The notes: a model not told the origin generated them from the letters alone. A DNA stretch of 64,000 nt from Mesocentrotus franciscanus (GCA_037976565.1 CP137673.1:5716863-5780862), one strand, 5' to 3'; numbered from the stretch's first letter, positions 23,985 through 35,700 are shown. Numbers and translations: made by a program.

Positions 23985-24672
23985 TGTCCAAGATTGATTT
24001 TTCCGTAAATAACTCGCAAATAGCTCGTAACAATCCGTAAGTATCGTAAACCGCTCGCAACAACACGTAAACCATCCGTAAACTGCTCGCAGGAATCCGT
24101 AACAATTTTTTTAACGATTTGTTACGGTTAGTTTACGATTTGTTTACGGATTGTTTACGGATTATTTACGGATTATTACGAGTGCTTACGTGTTGTTTAC
24201 GATTTCATTCGGGTCGTGGTACGATGGCTTTACGGATTGTAACGAGTTATTACGAGCACTTTACGTGTAGTTACGAGTACTTTAAGAATGGATACGTATA
24301 CTTTACGTATTCTTACGTATTGTTTACGATTTGGGGAAGGGTATAAAAGCTGCAAATTCGAACACTTCATTTTCAGTTGTTATTTTTCGGCTGAAAATCT
24401 AAAGGACTCGTAAATACTCGTAACTAACTCGTTACTATTCATAACAACACGTTAACAGGTCGTAAATAAGTTATCTATGACAACTCTTAACGAATCGTGG
24501 AATTTTGCAGCAGATACATCGTAATAACTCGTAATAATCCGTAACAAACCGTAAATAGCTCGTAATAACTCGTAACAACTCTTAAATCGGTCGTAAAAGT
24601 GGCCAAATCGTAAAGATCCGAGAAAGGTCCGTGAGTTTTGGCGATCCGTGAGGACTCGTAAGAAAATCCCGT
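23985..24672. repeat. inverted arrays of degenerate ~10-bp CGTAA motifs
   Basis: At about 23990-24110 the plus strand carries repeated CGTAA/CGCAA words about every 10-11 bases. At 24115-24330 the same word appears in the opposite sense (TTACG, mostly as GTTTACGGATT-like units). At 24400-24670 it returns to CGTAA (ACTCGTAACAACTC-like). The array is thus three blocks in plus, minus, plus orientation, capable of folding on itself. Between the second and third blocks is GGGTATAAAAGCTGC. The open frames across it come from the repeat. No terminal duplication recognised. Confidence 0.75.
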
Positions 24673-24679
24673 GTATGTG

Positions 24680-25020
24680 AAGGGGGTATAACACAGAACG
24701 ACATTTTTTCCTTAATGCATCACCTGAAATCGACTTAACTCTGGTGTCGCTAGATGGCGCTGTGGAATGTGAATCCACTGTATTCGAGCATGGACCTACT
24801 ACACGATTCGAGACACTTTGTGTGGTAGGCCAATCCCCAGAGCTTCTCCCCTATAGAGACACCGTAAGCAGCACCGTAATACTCCTTTCATTGAAGGTAT
24901 AGCAAAGTCTTATCAACATGTACTTTCCATGGTAGAGGGGTGGGAATCGCAACATCGTTCCAATTTCCCTAAATGGATACATCATATGTCGTCCATCTGG
25001 TATGGCTGACATTGACTTGC
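24680..25020. other. non-coding stretch
   Basis: Nothing recognised between the CGTAA array and the MITE at 25026. Confidence 0.45.
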
Positions 25021-25025
25021 GTTAA

Positions 25026-25527
25026 AGGTAATGCAAAGTTTTGGGAAATTTTGAAAATTGGATGGATAGTAATTCTTTAAAATTTTGATATATTGGGATG
25101 CCCATGTGGATGTATTATGAGCACTAGGTAATTTAGCCCCTGAAACACTTCTGCTGTCGAAGAAATTCATTTATCAAAATTTACTGGTGCTCCCGGTAAA
25201 TTTCAAATATTTCAAATAGCTCCTAAGGCCATTCCATGGTAGCTGCGTCCATGAAAATCTCAGAATAAGCAGTTCTGATATATAATTTCCAAACGGGAAT
25301 AGAGAATCGGTCGATTGGAGTAAAAAAAACACATTGTTTTAAAGCTAAAGAAATATCAGTCTTGAGAGGGAGCTATACAACATAAAGAGTTTATTATTTA
25401 CAATTTCATCACTTAAGACTCGATTTCAACCGCGACAACGATCAATGAATATTGTAACATCACATATGCTTCCAATATGTTCATTTGAACCAAATTCATG
25501 ACCCCATACCAAAACTTGGTATTACCT
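25026..25527. mobile_element. TTAA-flanked MITE
   Basis: The left end AGGTAATGCAAAGTTTTGGG and the complement of the right end, AGGTAATACCAAGTTTTGGT, match at most positions. TTAA flanks both ends (25022-25025 and 25528-25531). 502 bp, no coding capacity. Confidence 0.8.
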
Positions 25528-25531
25528 TTAA

Positions 25532-26390
25532 GCGGTTACTGTCTGAAGCCTTCTAAAGAATTCCCAAAGTAAGAAACAAGAAAAAGAAAACAAGACGAAA
25601 CAAAACGGAAACAACAACGAAATGATTACAAGGCCGTTTCAAATAAGAGAGCTACCAACATCGTTCCAAATCCCCCAATGTTGCTTCCTCCAAAAGGTTT
25701 TTCCTGGTCGTTGCCCTTCTATACGGCACCTGGTGGGCGCTTAATGATGCAGTATGCATATGCATGTAAGGCAGTAAACAGCAACCACCATGGGACAACA
25801 TCAATAGCTTTCACGTAATCGACCAGGTAATGGTGTCTTCGAAGATGAAAACATTTGCGTGCTTGGCGTCCCGAATTAACCAGTTTGTAGATATACTACC
25901 TGTGCATGGGCAGATAAAGATCATTTGTACAAAATTGTAAAACCTACCTAGACGAATAATGGATACGTGTTTTTGAAAGTTGAGCAATTATTTTTTTATT
26001 TACCCACCGCCAATAAATTATGTGACACGCAGGTGGAAACAAAATTATTTCCAAGCAGGCAAACAAAAGGTATTCAAGAAGCACCTCCATGGCAGTGGTT
26101 ATTCTAAAATGCAAAAAGTGGTCTCGGAATTCTCCGTGATTAAAAGTTCTGTGGATAATTGGAATCATTTTAACCATGTGCTAATTAAGAACTAGTCTAT
26201 AACGGAATATCATAAACGGGTCATTTGCTTTCTTCTACACCTTTTCATCACAAGACGTCGGTCAAAGCTAGTCTACTCATCCAATGACCCTTTTTCTTTT
26301 TAATAGTATAGGTATCTGGTGGAGAAAAAAACAACTAAATATCCTCTTTCAACATTCCTGAACTCTTTATATATCTTTAAATATCTTGGA
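25532..26390. other. non-coding stretch
   Basis: Nothing recognised. Confidence 0.45.
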
Positions 26391-26394
26391 CTAT

Positions 26395-26525
26395 ATGTAG
26401 ATATACCAAAGGCTTCAAGATTATGTCACTGTTTTCAGTGCAAGGTTAATTTATATCGGTGTTAAAAGGGTTGTCATGGAGCTAATAAAGACTGGAAATG
26501 AGTAATTTTGCTAAGCCACTGTGTT
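26395..26525. repeat. dispersed repeat, copy 2 of 2
   Basis: A diverged copy of the segment at 4348-4475 (ATACCAAAGGCTTCAAGATT, CGGTGTTAAAAGGGTTG, GAAATGAG). It sits immediately outside duplication unit A. Confidence 0.55.
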
Positions 26526-26558
26526 GGATAAAGCAAAATAAAAAATAAAAAATAACAG

Positions 26559-26560
26559 AA

Positions 26561-26603
<43 letters not shown>

Positions 26604-26640
26604 TTACATCTACCACTACTACTGCTACTACATATATTAC
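26559..26640. repeat. (ACT)n microsatellite
   Basis: ACT triplets, matching the longer run at 35663-35790 in unit B. Confidence 0.9.
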
Positions 26641-26644
26641 TATT

Positions 26645-26890
26645 TCCGTATCCGGACACATACCCCCTGGACATCCACTCCCGGATAACCACCCCTAGGA
26701 TAACCACCCTCTAGGACAACTGCACCCTAGGGCAACCGCCCTCTAGGACGACTACCCTCTAGGACAACTACCCCCGGACAACTACCCCCTAGGATATTTG
26801 TCCGGGGGTAGTTGTCCTAGAGGATGGTTGCCGTAGGGGGTGGTTGTCCGGGGGTAGTTGTCCGGGGGGTAGTTGTCCGGGGGGTAGTTG
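26645..26890. repeat. fold-back array of ~15-18-bp CCTAGGACAACTACC units
   Basis: The left half repeats CCCTAGGACAACTACC-like words. The right half repeats the complement, GGGGGTAGTTGTCC-like words, with the axis near 26795. The whole can form a long imperfect hairpin. The same structure is present at 35840-36050. Confidence 0.8.
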
Positions 26891-27351
26891 ACCTTGTGGT
26901 GATGCGGTGACATGGTTTGGCCTCTCATCGTTCGTTACCAGAGAACACACAAGGGTAATACCGGGTGATTGGTGTTAAATAATGCAAGTATCGTCCTCAT
27001 GCAATAGTGGACGTGATAAACAATGTTATAAAATGGGTTCAAGAATGTATCCAATGAGAAGCGTCGAAATGGATCACGTGTGCGTGCATTAATTAATACC
27101 ACATGCACGGGGAGTGCATTTCGGGGATAACAACTGTCAATTTCTCGACTTTATACTCATACTGTAGACCCATCTTATAAAAAAAACAATACATGTTTTT
27201 AGCTCGTGTAGTAGTGATATGCACTGCACTTGGGTAAGTCACAATGAGACGGACAATGAACTCGAAAAGTCTCGGTCATTATCCTGCTGTGACTTAATCT
27301 GCATGCAGTGCTTATTCACTGATGTAATTACAAACATGTATTATTTGTATA

Positions 27352-27620
27352 ATGATAATAATAATAACAATAATAGGACCATTTATATAGCGTAGCTACT
27401 ATATGAGCATACTCTACTGCGCTTGATTCATAGTATTATATTATCACTCTGGCTGTAGCTAAGCCGCCATTATAAGGCGCTTGAGCATTTAAGGAACTCT
27501 TTCCTACCAGAAAACATATTTATTTCACCTGGGTGGAGAGTGGCAAATGTGTCGGGACTCGAACCATGAACCATGTGATCCGCAGTTTGGTGATGTATCC
27601 ACTAGACCACGGCACATTAG
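27352..27620 (-). mobile_element. tRNA-derived SINE, reverse orientation (unit A)
   Basis: An AAT-rich tail at the left, body complement CACCTGGGTGGAGAGTGGC, and a tRNA-like head at the right (complement GCCGTGGTCTAGTGGATAC). An orthologous copy is at 36502-36760, so the insertion predates the A/B duplication. Confidence 0.8.
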
Positions 27621-27959
27621 CCTTGCAAAGTCACTGAACCTCGTCCGAGTTTGGATTCAAATAACCCGCTGTTTTCTTGCAATTGTTTAAAATGACAGTT
27701 TTGTGGGCTGCCATTAAAACTATACGTTCAGATCCATTGATGCTAGATTGCTCTGTGTACGATGAAGTTAGAGGAAATATTTTTCCAATACCTATGCCCA
27801 AGCACGCCTTCACCTAGTCTGGCTCGCACTGGTGACCACAGCAGATGTTATATTCGATGTCAGAATTGGGTGGCTTACTCCAAGTTTCATTGCAACACAA
27901 ATCGATACCTTTCAACAGCAACATTGCCTTTGGTTTCTGAATCAGTCGATAATTAAGAA

Positions 27960-29850
27960 GCAGTAGATAATTCGAGGCTCGGCAGTCTAAGGTCTTAATT
28001 AATTTCATGACAATCCTATTTACTTTGCTCTAGATTAATCTTGCTCTTGAAACAGTTAAATAATCTTGAATCCTTTGGTATATCTATCCCATGATAATGT
28101 GTCACAGGAAGATTATATGTGTGATATATAAATAGTTTATCGAATTCGGTTTCTTAAACATTTTTTGATCTGTAGGGGAAATGCTAGTTAAACCTAAATT
28201 ACTGCAACTTTATCAGAATATATATTTCATTTCAAATATCCGATCGATCTTGATAGGTTTTACCTTGAAGCTCCTTAACCGACTTTGGTTGCATGGCAAA
28301 ATATGTGTGTACCTATCACCGGTAGGATCTAAAATTGGCTTCTTGTTACCACTGAGTATGCCAACAAAATTGTTTCAGCCCAAGCAATATTTTTGTCTCA
28401 GTTACATGCTATGTTGTTACTTTTTAAACATTTTTCTGTATGCGTATGTCAGTATCTGAATAGGTACACTAGTTCTGAATAAGGTGAATAGGATGACGAT
28501 TGAAGAAAATCTTATTATAAAAAAACAAAAATAGGTTTTCGGTCGAAACGTTTGTAGTAGTGGCTAATGTTGCAACAAACCAAGTTTAATATTGAAATGT
28601 CCATACTACTCATGGCAAGTGAAAATGAGAATCTTTTATCCATTAGATCGAACAACGCAAAGCTCTTTTTGACATTTCATGAAAAGGACAGCTACTGTTA
28701 ACGAGCCCTTCGGAAACTTGGTCAACACTTGCTGAGCCATTTTGTGGACAAAAAATGAAAGTAAGAAAGTTCAAAGCGTCTAATTGATAGGTTTTCAATA
28801 TGTATAACTTGTTTTTGTATGCTGTTGAATGAAAGTTCATAAAGAAAGATCTTTCTCTTTTCAAACAGACAGGAGGAGAAATCTAGAAGAAAAATTAAAA
28901 AGAGGTCAATCTTACCTCGAATGTTCTTCCATTTAACTCTTTTCATTCATTATAATGCATTATAATTTTGAATTGATTTCAACTGAATCAATCCACTTCG
29001 TTTTGAGCGTGGGTGCAGCCCTATCTATTCATGAGATACTTTACAAAAATGACCTTATTGATTTGTTTGAACAGAGAGTTCATTCAAAAATGTATCTTTA
29101 ATGAAAACTCGAATGAATAGATGGTCAAATTGCGTTTAAGTGTTCGGTTTACTCGTATGTTATGATTTGTTAAAACGTATCTTAGGCCCACTTTCTAGTG
29201 AAAAGCACGATGCAACCAATTGAAATCAGAGTTCTGTAATTATGTGGTAAATATCTGTCGACCGGGTCATAAAATATATAATGAAATCAATCATTGGAAT
29301 GGAGTGAGGCTTTTTAAAGCCTTTTGATAAAAAGCGATGAAGGCTACCACAGAATTACACTACTTTTTGATCGAGTTCAAGATGGGATATTTTACAATAG
29401 ATCTAGTGACATTTTAATTTACCTAAGCTAATAACAATACAACCCGTATTTTCGCTTGCCAAATCCCCATTGGCCAATGTAAAATACCAATATTACAAGT
29501 TATTCTATCGAAATTATGCCTGTAGGTATATGTCTTATAAATCACAGCACGATATGTCAAATTTTAGATTTCTTCATCTGTTGACATGGGGCTTGCTTCA
29601 GCAATACTAATTAATAACAGGACGATTCGACAAGTCAGTGGCGATACTTTTCGTTTGATTGCCCTTGCCCTATGTTGATTTCTTCAGTCAATATTGATGA
29701 CTCGTGTTCCACGATTGGAGGGTCAATGATTTTATTGAACAATTTGCTGTCGCTCATTCATGGATCGTTGAAGTAAGTGTTTGAATAGTGAGGGTTTGCA
29801 GGAAGAGTAGAACCTTAAAACGTATAAAAGCCATTACATCCTAAGTGACA
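27960..29850. other. conserved 5' flank of receptor copy A
   Basis: No convincing gene. The segment aligns with 36990-38850, parts of 43790-44160 and 48440-49870, and 51720-53255. Shared strings include CTTGAAACAGTTAAATAATC, CTAATGTTGCAACAAA and TGACATTTCATGAA. Conservation may reflect recent duplication, regulatory function, or both. Confidence 0.6.
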
Positions 29851-29884
29851 TATAAAAGTGTCATCCTATGAGATTATCATTCTT
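29851..29884 (+). promoter_or_regulatory. candidate TATA-Inr core promoter of receptor copy A
   Basis: TATAAAAG begins at 29851. A TCATTCT initiator-like word has its A at 29879, 28 bases downstream, which is standard spacing. The start codon follows about 180 bases later. The same pair is found in front of all four receptor copies. Confidence 0.55.
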
Positions 29885-30060
29885 GGTTGTTTGCATCTGT
29901 CTCAGAAGCTAACAATTAGTTTGCGCCAGTAGAGATTTGTTTGGCTCCTGCGTCTACTTAGTCCATGATTCAATTTTCTTATAATCGCTGCAGGTAAAAT
30001 TCGTTTTTGGAAGCAGTTGAGCTGATGTTGACATTTTCTTGACATTTTTGTCCATAAATG

Positions 30061-31070
30061 ATGGAGATTGAACTGAATACCACATCGACTAGCACCGCCA
30101 ACGTAAGCGAAGTGTCCGACGTTTTGCCGCTACCAACTTTGAGTATATACATCTTATTTAGCACACTCGGGATGATTGGCAACGGACTTGTTCTCTACGT
30201 AATTGCAAGAGTTAAGGAGCTTCAAGATACAACCAATCTACTTATTGTGAACCAATCGCTTATAGACTTTGTCTCCTCAATACTTCTCCTTGCCAATTTT
30301 GTTTTGCCCAAACCACCTCTTCCCAGCGAAAGCCCGGTATTGGCAAGGTTCCTTTGCGGTGTATGGTACTCCCAGTATCTTTACTGGGCGACGTATATAG
30401 CTACATTAGTCAATTTGATTCTGTTGACTCTGGAGAGATATTGCGCGGTTATATATCCCATACGATACAGACGGCATGTAAAGTTCAAACTGGTGATCGG
30501 TTGTTCCCTAATTCCTTGGATGCTTGGTTTTCTTCATATGAGCTACCTCATCTCTTTAACCAAGGTGGAAGACCAGTCATGCTTACTCTTTATCTGGCCC
30601 AATCAAATTATGCAACCAGCAATGGGCATCTACACATTCGTTATGTATTTTATCGTCACCTTCTCCGTCCTGTTCTGCATGTACATTCGCATCTTGAAGA
30701 CGCTGCGTCAGGGACCAAAATGGCCGTTGGGTCAGTCCACCAGGCCAAAGACTACAGGGAGCTTGCAAGGAGGAATGCCGTGAACACTATGCTCTCATTG
30801 AGCCTGTGTTACGCTACTTGCTGGGCACCTAATCAATTTACCTACCTTCTCTACTGTCTTGGAGTAGATATCAACCTCGAGGGGACATTTTATTACATTA
30901 CGGTCTCTATTGCTTTCGTTAACATGTGGATCAATCCATTCATTTATACCTTTCAATATCACAAATTCCAAAACGGACTTAAGATCGTCTTTGGTTGCTT
31001 AAGACGACGTGGCCCTGAAGCTCAAGTACAATCCGTACACAGCATAGATATGCCATCATCTCGGGTCTAA
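30061..31070 (+). pseudogene. lineage-expanded rhodopsin-class GPCR, copy A, one frameshift
   Basis: This copy matches the 336-residue receptor of copies B and D from the MEIEL start to the PSSRV end. TM1 has GNGLVLYVIA, TM2 NQSLIDF, TM3 LERYCAV, TM6 CWAP and TM7 NMWINPFIY. It is 1010 bases instead of 1011. At 30717-30720 four A's stand where B and D have five, with CAG changed to TGG after them, so the reading frame shifts in the third cytoplasmic loop. Read as is, the protein ends at 30783 after TM5 and would not be a working receptor. The second half is intact in the next frame with no further lesion, so it may be a very young pseudogene, an assembly error, or less likely a recoded gene. 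An extra ATG precedes the start at 30058. Confidence 0.8.
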
Positions 31071-31264
31071 GTTTTTTAATTAATAGTTTATCAACTTGTA
31101 AGAAGGCTGCAAGGAATAGGGATGAAGTAATCTTATTTTCGTTAAACGAATCTCAAAAAAAAATTAGGCTGTGGGTGGGGTGGAGACTAATAGCGCACAG
31201 GTATGTTGGTATTTGGAGAAAAAAGATGAAGCACAAATTCAAGATAACAATTGTGTCGTTATGT

Positions 31265-32640
31265 CAATTCAATTAAATTTATTTCAATTCAAACCTTTAT
31301 TTAAGCTTATAAAACAATTTACAATGACAATATACAAAATAATAATTGAGAAGCAGAATTCTGCTTGTAATAGAAGCCCTGTAACAACAATAAATGATAT
31401 AGAATTATACAGTGAAGTTGAAAGGACAAAGTGGATGATGTAAGTTTTGACTTTGACGAGTGGGGTAATTATGAATAGAATAATTTTGTTGGAACATATT
31501 AATAAAAACAAATGGTAAAAGCTTTTTAATTGTTTTTAAACATAAATATGGATGTATGAAGTTTGATCAAATCATATATAGGAATAATCATTAATTGTGT
31601 AATTATTGGTGAACTTAGAGAGTGACTATTAGTAATTAAGCAAGCTGCACGTTTCTGTAACATATAAATCTTGAATAGTTTTGTTTTGTATGTATCACCC
31701 CAAATAATATTGCAGTAATTTAAGTGGGGAAGAATTGTTGCGTTGTGAATATTCATGAATATGTTCATTGGGAGAAATTATTCAGTCTAGACAAGACACC
31801 AATACTTCTAGAAATGTTAGAACAAACGTAATCAATATGAGATTCCAAATCTAGAGTTTCTTCAATATTAGTACCTACAAAATGACCGCTTAGTTCTCGT
31901 TCAAGAGTTACATTCGCTAAATAATTCTAACAGGATCAGTGAAATTTGGTACTTTCTTTTTCTTTGTGTGAAAAATTACATATTAAGTCATTGTATAATT
32001 CAAAAATAATTTATTACATTTAAACCAATCGTTCAATTTTATTAACTCTTGATTTAAAATAGAAACTAAGCGTGTTACATTGGAATGGAAATAATATACA
32101 ACCGTATCATCAGTGAATAATGATGACATAAGTAATTTGGATGAACTAATAATATCATTAGTGTATATAATAAATAAACAAATCTTTGAGAAAATCCAGT
32201 ATTTACATCCATATATTCAGATTCCACACCATTGACCACCACATATTGTTTTCTATTATATAAATAATTAGAAAACCACTGATGAGGTATACCACGTACA
32301 CCGTAAATGGTATAGCTTTTAAAGTAAAATTTGGTGGTCGGAGGTGTCAAATGCCTTAGATAAATCCATAAATAATCCTTAACAAAACATTCCATTATTA
32401 ATTTCATGTATAATATTGTTTGAAAAGTTAACAATACTCAAATCAGTACTATGATTTTTACGGGAACCAAACTGCTCTGAAATAAGAAAATTAATATTTG
32501 AGTAAATAATCGTACAACCTTTTATGCATTACTTTTTCCAGAAATTTTTGCAAAGAACAGAAAGCAAGGCAATGGGTCTATAATTTTCTATATTTTTAAC
32601 ATCATTCTTTTTGTATAGGGATACAATCTTTGCAACTTTT
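31265..32640 (-). mobile_element. LINE fragment (CR1-like) inserted in unit A
   Basis: The minus strand gives, with breaks, a reverse-transcriptase segment (IYGVRGIPHQWFSNYL, YNRKQYVVVNGVESEY, a decayed ADD region) and the post-RT segment LPHLNYCNIIWGDTYKTKL...LQKRAACLITNS. A TTGAAT/ATTGA-rich 3' tail lies at about 31265-31295. Unit B lacks the whole insert at the matching place (about 40350). The 5' end is truncated, and the element is dead. Confidence 0.75.
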
Positions 32641-33496
32641 AATTATCTAGGACGATTCCACTATCCAAAGATTTATTGTTGTTGTCATTGGTGCTCTTTG
32701 GTGATCTTTACCCCCTTCCCCACCCCTTTTTTCTATCTTTCTCAATGTCAAGTTGCTCTTGCCCTTTATCATATATGTTTTAGTTTAAACTGAGGGCTTC
32801 AAGCACATCCAGGTTCATGCTGACGCTGTATCCCTCCTATATCATGTTCATCTTACGCATATGCATTAAGCGAGTAACCTAATTGGTTACTTTCTATATT
32901 CGATTTCATGTATTGCATTGGATAACATGTATCAAATGTAAATTAATTAAATGTAAATGTCACATAAATGCACATGAATATGTAAGTTTGAAAAATACGA
33001 TGTATACATCAATATATAAACTATCCGTTATCAAATATGAATTAATGTTTCTTTATAACAGCAGGGTAATCCCATTCAGTACCAGGATGGGCCTGCTTTA
33101 CGATCGATCCATGTTATTGGTATTATCATCATTGTGGTTTCAGAATCATATAAACTGTTAATGGTCCCACTCCCCATTACCGACGTGCAAATGTTCAAAT
33201 CTGTTAATAGAATTACCTTCCCAACCCCCTCGCCCCACCCCGCGTATGATTTTTTCTTCAGAAAATCACCATTTGTATATTATACCTTTGTACATGCCTG
33301 ATAACATGGTGAAATTATAATATGAATCATGTCCCTTTTTTCTTTTTTTCTTTTTACCTTTCATTACGTATGCACGCAATATTAATCATCCATTTGAAAT
33401 TATGAATATATTTTGCAAATAATGAAGAAAAAGTGAAATTTCTTTTAAAAAAGTTAAAGCTCTGTATTAAAAAGTGTAAGTGTTTAAACAACTTAA

Positions 33497-33819
33497 AGCC
33501 CCTCTAAAGTGTTCGGAGCCACAAATTCGCCAAAAACTTGATGGCAAAATTTCACTTAAACTGTATCGTAATATGAAAGAGGATTTCATTTAAGACACAC
33601 TTCTGCAAAGACCCCCAACAAAAAAAATATACATAACTTTGGTTTTTTGGTTTTTCGCAGAAAACCTAAATTTTGTATTCTTTCATGAATATTCGACTTC
33701 AAACACTTTTGTTTTGAAAATCCTTGCAGAAATGTGTGACATCCTCTTTCACATTATGGTACAGTTTAAGTGAAATGTTGCCATCAAATTTTTGGGGCTC
33801 CCAACATTTTAGAGGGGCT
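33497..33819. mobile_element. TTAA-flanked MITE with long inverted ends
   Basis: The left end AGCCCCTCTAAAGTGTTCGG and the complement of the right end, AGCCCCTCTAAAATGTTGGG, continue as an inverted repeat for about 100 bp. TTAA flanks both ends (33493-33496, 33820-33823). The matching place in unit B, about 41555, reads CAGCTTAAGATT with a single TTAA and no insert. 323 bp. Confidence 0.9.
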
Positions 33820-34609
33820 TTAAGATTTAAAACAAAAATGAAAGTAATAACAATATAAAATACACACGTACTCACTTTTTATTTTGAGAAAAGTAAAATA
33901 GATTGTTTATTGAATATCATGTAACGAACTATCCCCCAATCAAATCAAAAGGATCTACTTAGATGTTATATAATAATAAAACAATAATTATTATAATTAT
34001 AAACAATAATAAGATCAAACAACAACACAAAAACATGTAGAAATATGACAAGAAGGTAACGATTTTATGTAAACGTTAGGGTTTGGACACGTAGTTTGGC
34101 ATGTTTTGTGTTTTTGTAAGAGTAAGAAATAATGAGAAAGTATGAGGAATGTTAAGGCAGTTAGCTACAGCAAGGTAGAGAAAAGGTGTGTGTGTGTGTG
34201 TTTGATAGAGAAAGAGAAACACACACACACATAGAGCGAGGGAGAGAGAGATAAATGGAAAGATAGAAAGATCATAGATAAATGTTGATAAATATTTTTG
34301 TTTAAAAAGAGATTTTGTTTAACTTGAATTTTTCTAACATATAAAGAGATTATTATTCACGGCTAATAAATGAGGAAACGACAAACCGTTCGATATTTTT
34401 TCCGCATTTTTCGTGGCTTTTATTTAACATTGGATTCTGTCATTTGTACATGAATCATTTTACCATGGCGGTACATGAATTCATGCCAATTATTATAATT
34501 GCATTACGCACATATTTGGGTATCCATCCCAATTACAGAACTAGTGCTGGAATCTAAGCTGTAATCTGCACCCCATACATAAACCTTAAAATCAAATATG
34601 TGAAATCCA

Positions 34610-35512
34610 ATCGTGTAGCCAGAGAAGGGTTAAACCACGGCTAGAATGCCTAAAACCTCTGAACTTCCAGTGGCTCTGCCCCCTCGACCCCACCAGGGAC
34701 CCTTAGGCGGGCTCCTTAATGCTTATCTGACCGTCATAAAATGCCTAAAACCCCTGAGTTTCAGGGGGCTCAGCCCCCTGGACCCCACGCCAATTTGTGA
34801 CATGCCAATTTCTTAAATAGGTTAACAAAATATGCTCATCCGACCGTGATTAAATGCCTTAAACCCCTGAGCTTCCAGGGGCTCTGGACCCCACCTAGTG
34901 CCCTAAAACGGGCCCTATAGATGCTCATCTGACGGTAATTTAATGCCTAAAACCCCTAAACTTCCGGTGGCTCTGCCCCTGGACCCAACCAATGTCAGGC
35001 CCCTGGATACTCATCTGGCAGTAATTTATTGCCTAAAACCCTTGAGCGTTTGGGGGCTCCGCCCCCTGGATCCCACCAGGGGGCCTAAAGCGGGCCCCTG
35101 AATGCTCAATGACCGTTATAAAATGCCTCAAATCCCTGAGTTTCAGGGGGCTCAGCCCTTGGACCCCACGCCAATTAGTGACCTGCCAGTGTCATGAATA
35201 AGGTATCAAAATATGCTCATCTGATCGTAATTAAATGCCTAAAACCCCTGAGCTTCCGGGGGCTCCGCCTCCTTAACCCCAACAGGGGGCCTAAAACGGG
35301 CCCCTGAATGCTCAATGACCGTTATAAAATGCCCCTAATCCCTGAGTTTCAGGGGGCTCAGCCCCCTGGACCCCACCCCAATAGACCTGCCAGTGTCATG
35401 AATAAGGTATCAAAATATGCTCATCTGATCGTAATTAAATGCCCATACCCCCTGAGCTTCCGGGGGCTCTGCCCCTTGACCCCTGTCGGGGCTTTGCCCC
35501 TAGACCCCACGC
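34610..35512. repeat. about nine tandem ~90-113-bp units with internal hairpins
   Basis: AAATGCCTAAAACCCCTGAG-like words recur at about 34643, 34740, 34853, 34943, 35030, 35122, 35235, 35330 and 35440. Each is followed by GGGGGCTCAGCCCCCTGG-like palindromes. The last four units form a higher-order pair about 207 bp apart. It occupies the junction between unit A and unit B and is absent elsewhere in the window. Confidence 0.85.
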
Positions 35513-35662
35513 TAATTTACACTACGCTCTACCTGATACCTTAATACTTTAGCCTCCCCCACCCACTTTGAAAAACGTTCAGCGGTGCCTGCATATAAGA
35601 CTGGGGTGGTGCGGATTTTTTGTCTGCCAGCCCCCCAACCTTTTTTGCTCATTACGCCATTT

Positions 35663-35700
<38 letters not shown>

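Larger units (their letters stand above)
26540..34360 (+). repeat. segmental duplication unit A
   Basis: Unit A starts with an (ACT)n tract and the CCTAGGACAAC fold-back, continues through a reverse SINE, about 2 kb of conserved upstream sequence and the receptor gene, and ends in 3' flank. It aligns in order with unit B (35650 onward). The offset shrinks from about 9.1 kb to about 8.5 kb because each unit carries private insertions: a LINE and a TTAA MITE in A. The core (27960-31070) also aligns with units C and D. Confidence 0.85.

Noticed and set aside
24119..24778. Open frames across the CGTAA array
   Set aside because: Repeated codons come from the repeat; length and composition are explained by it.
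26645..26890. CRISPR-like array
   Set aside because: Repeats are degenerate, have no unique spacers, face in both directions, and the genome is animal.
28643..28946. Minus-strand frame upstream of receptor copy A with partial counterparts in the other units
   Set aside because: Similarity follows from recent duplication; the frame is broken or shifted in other units and resembles no family, although one 3-base indel between A and B made it worth a look.
30354..30700. Second-frame open reading through the first half of the receptor copies (also at 39323, 50317, 53769)
   Set aside because: It is a shadow frame; only its part after the A-run corresponds to receptor sequence, because of the frameshift.
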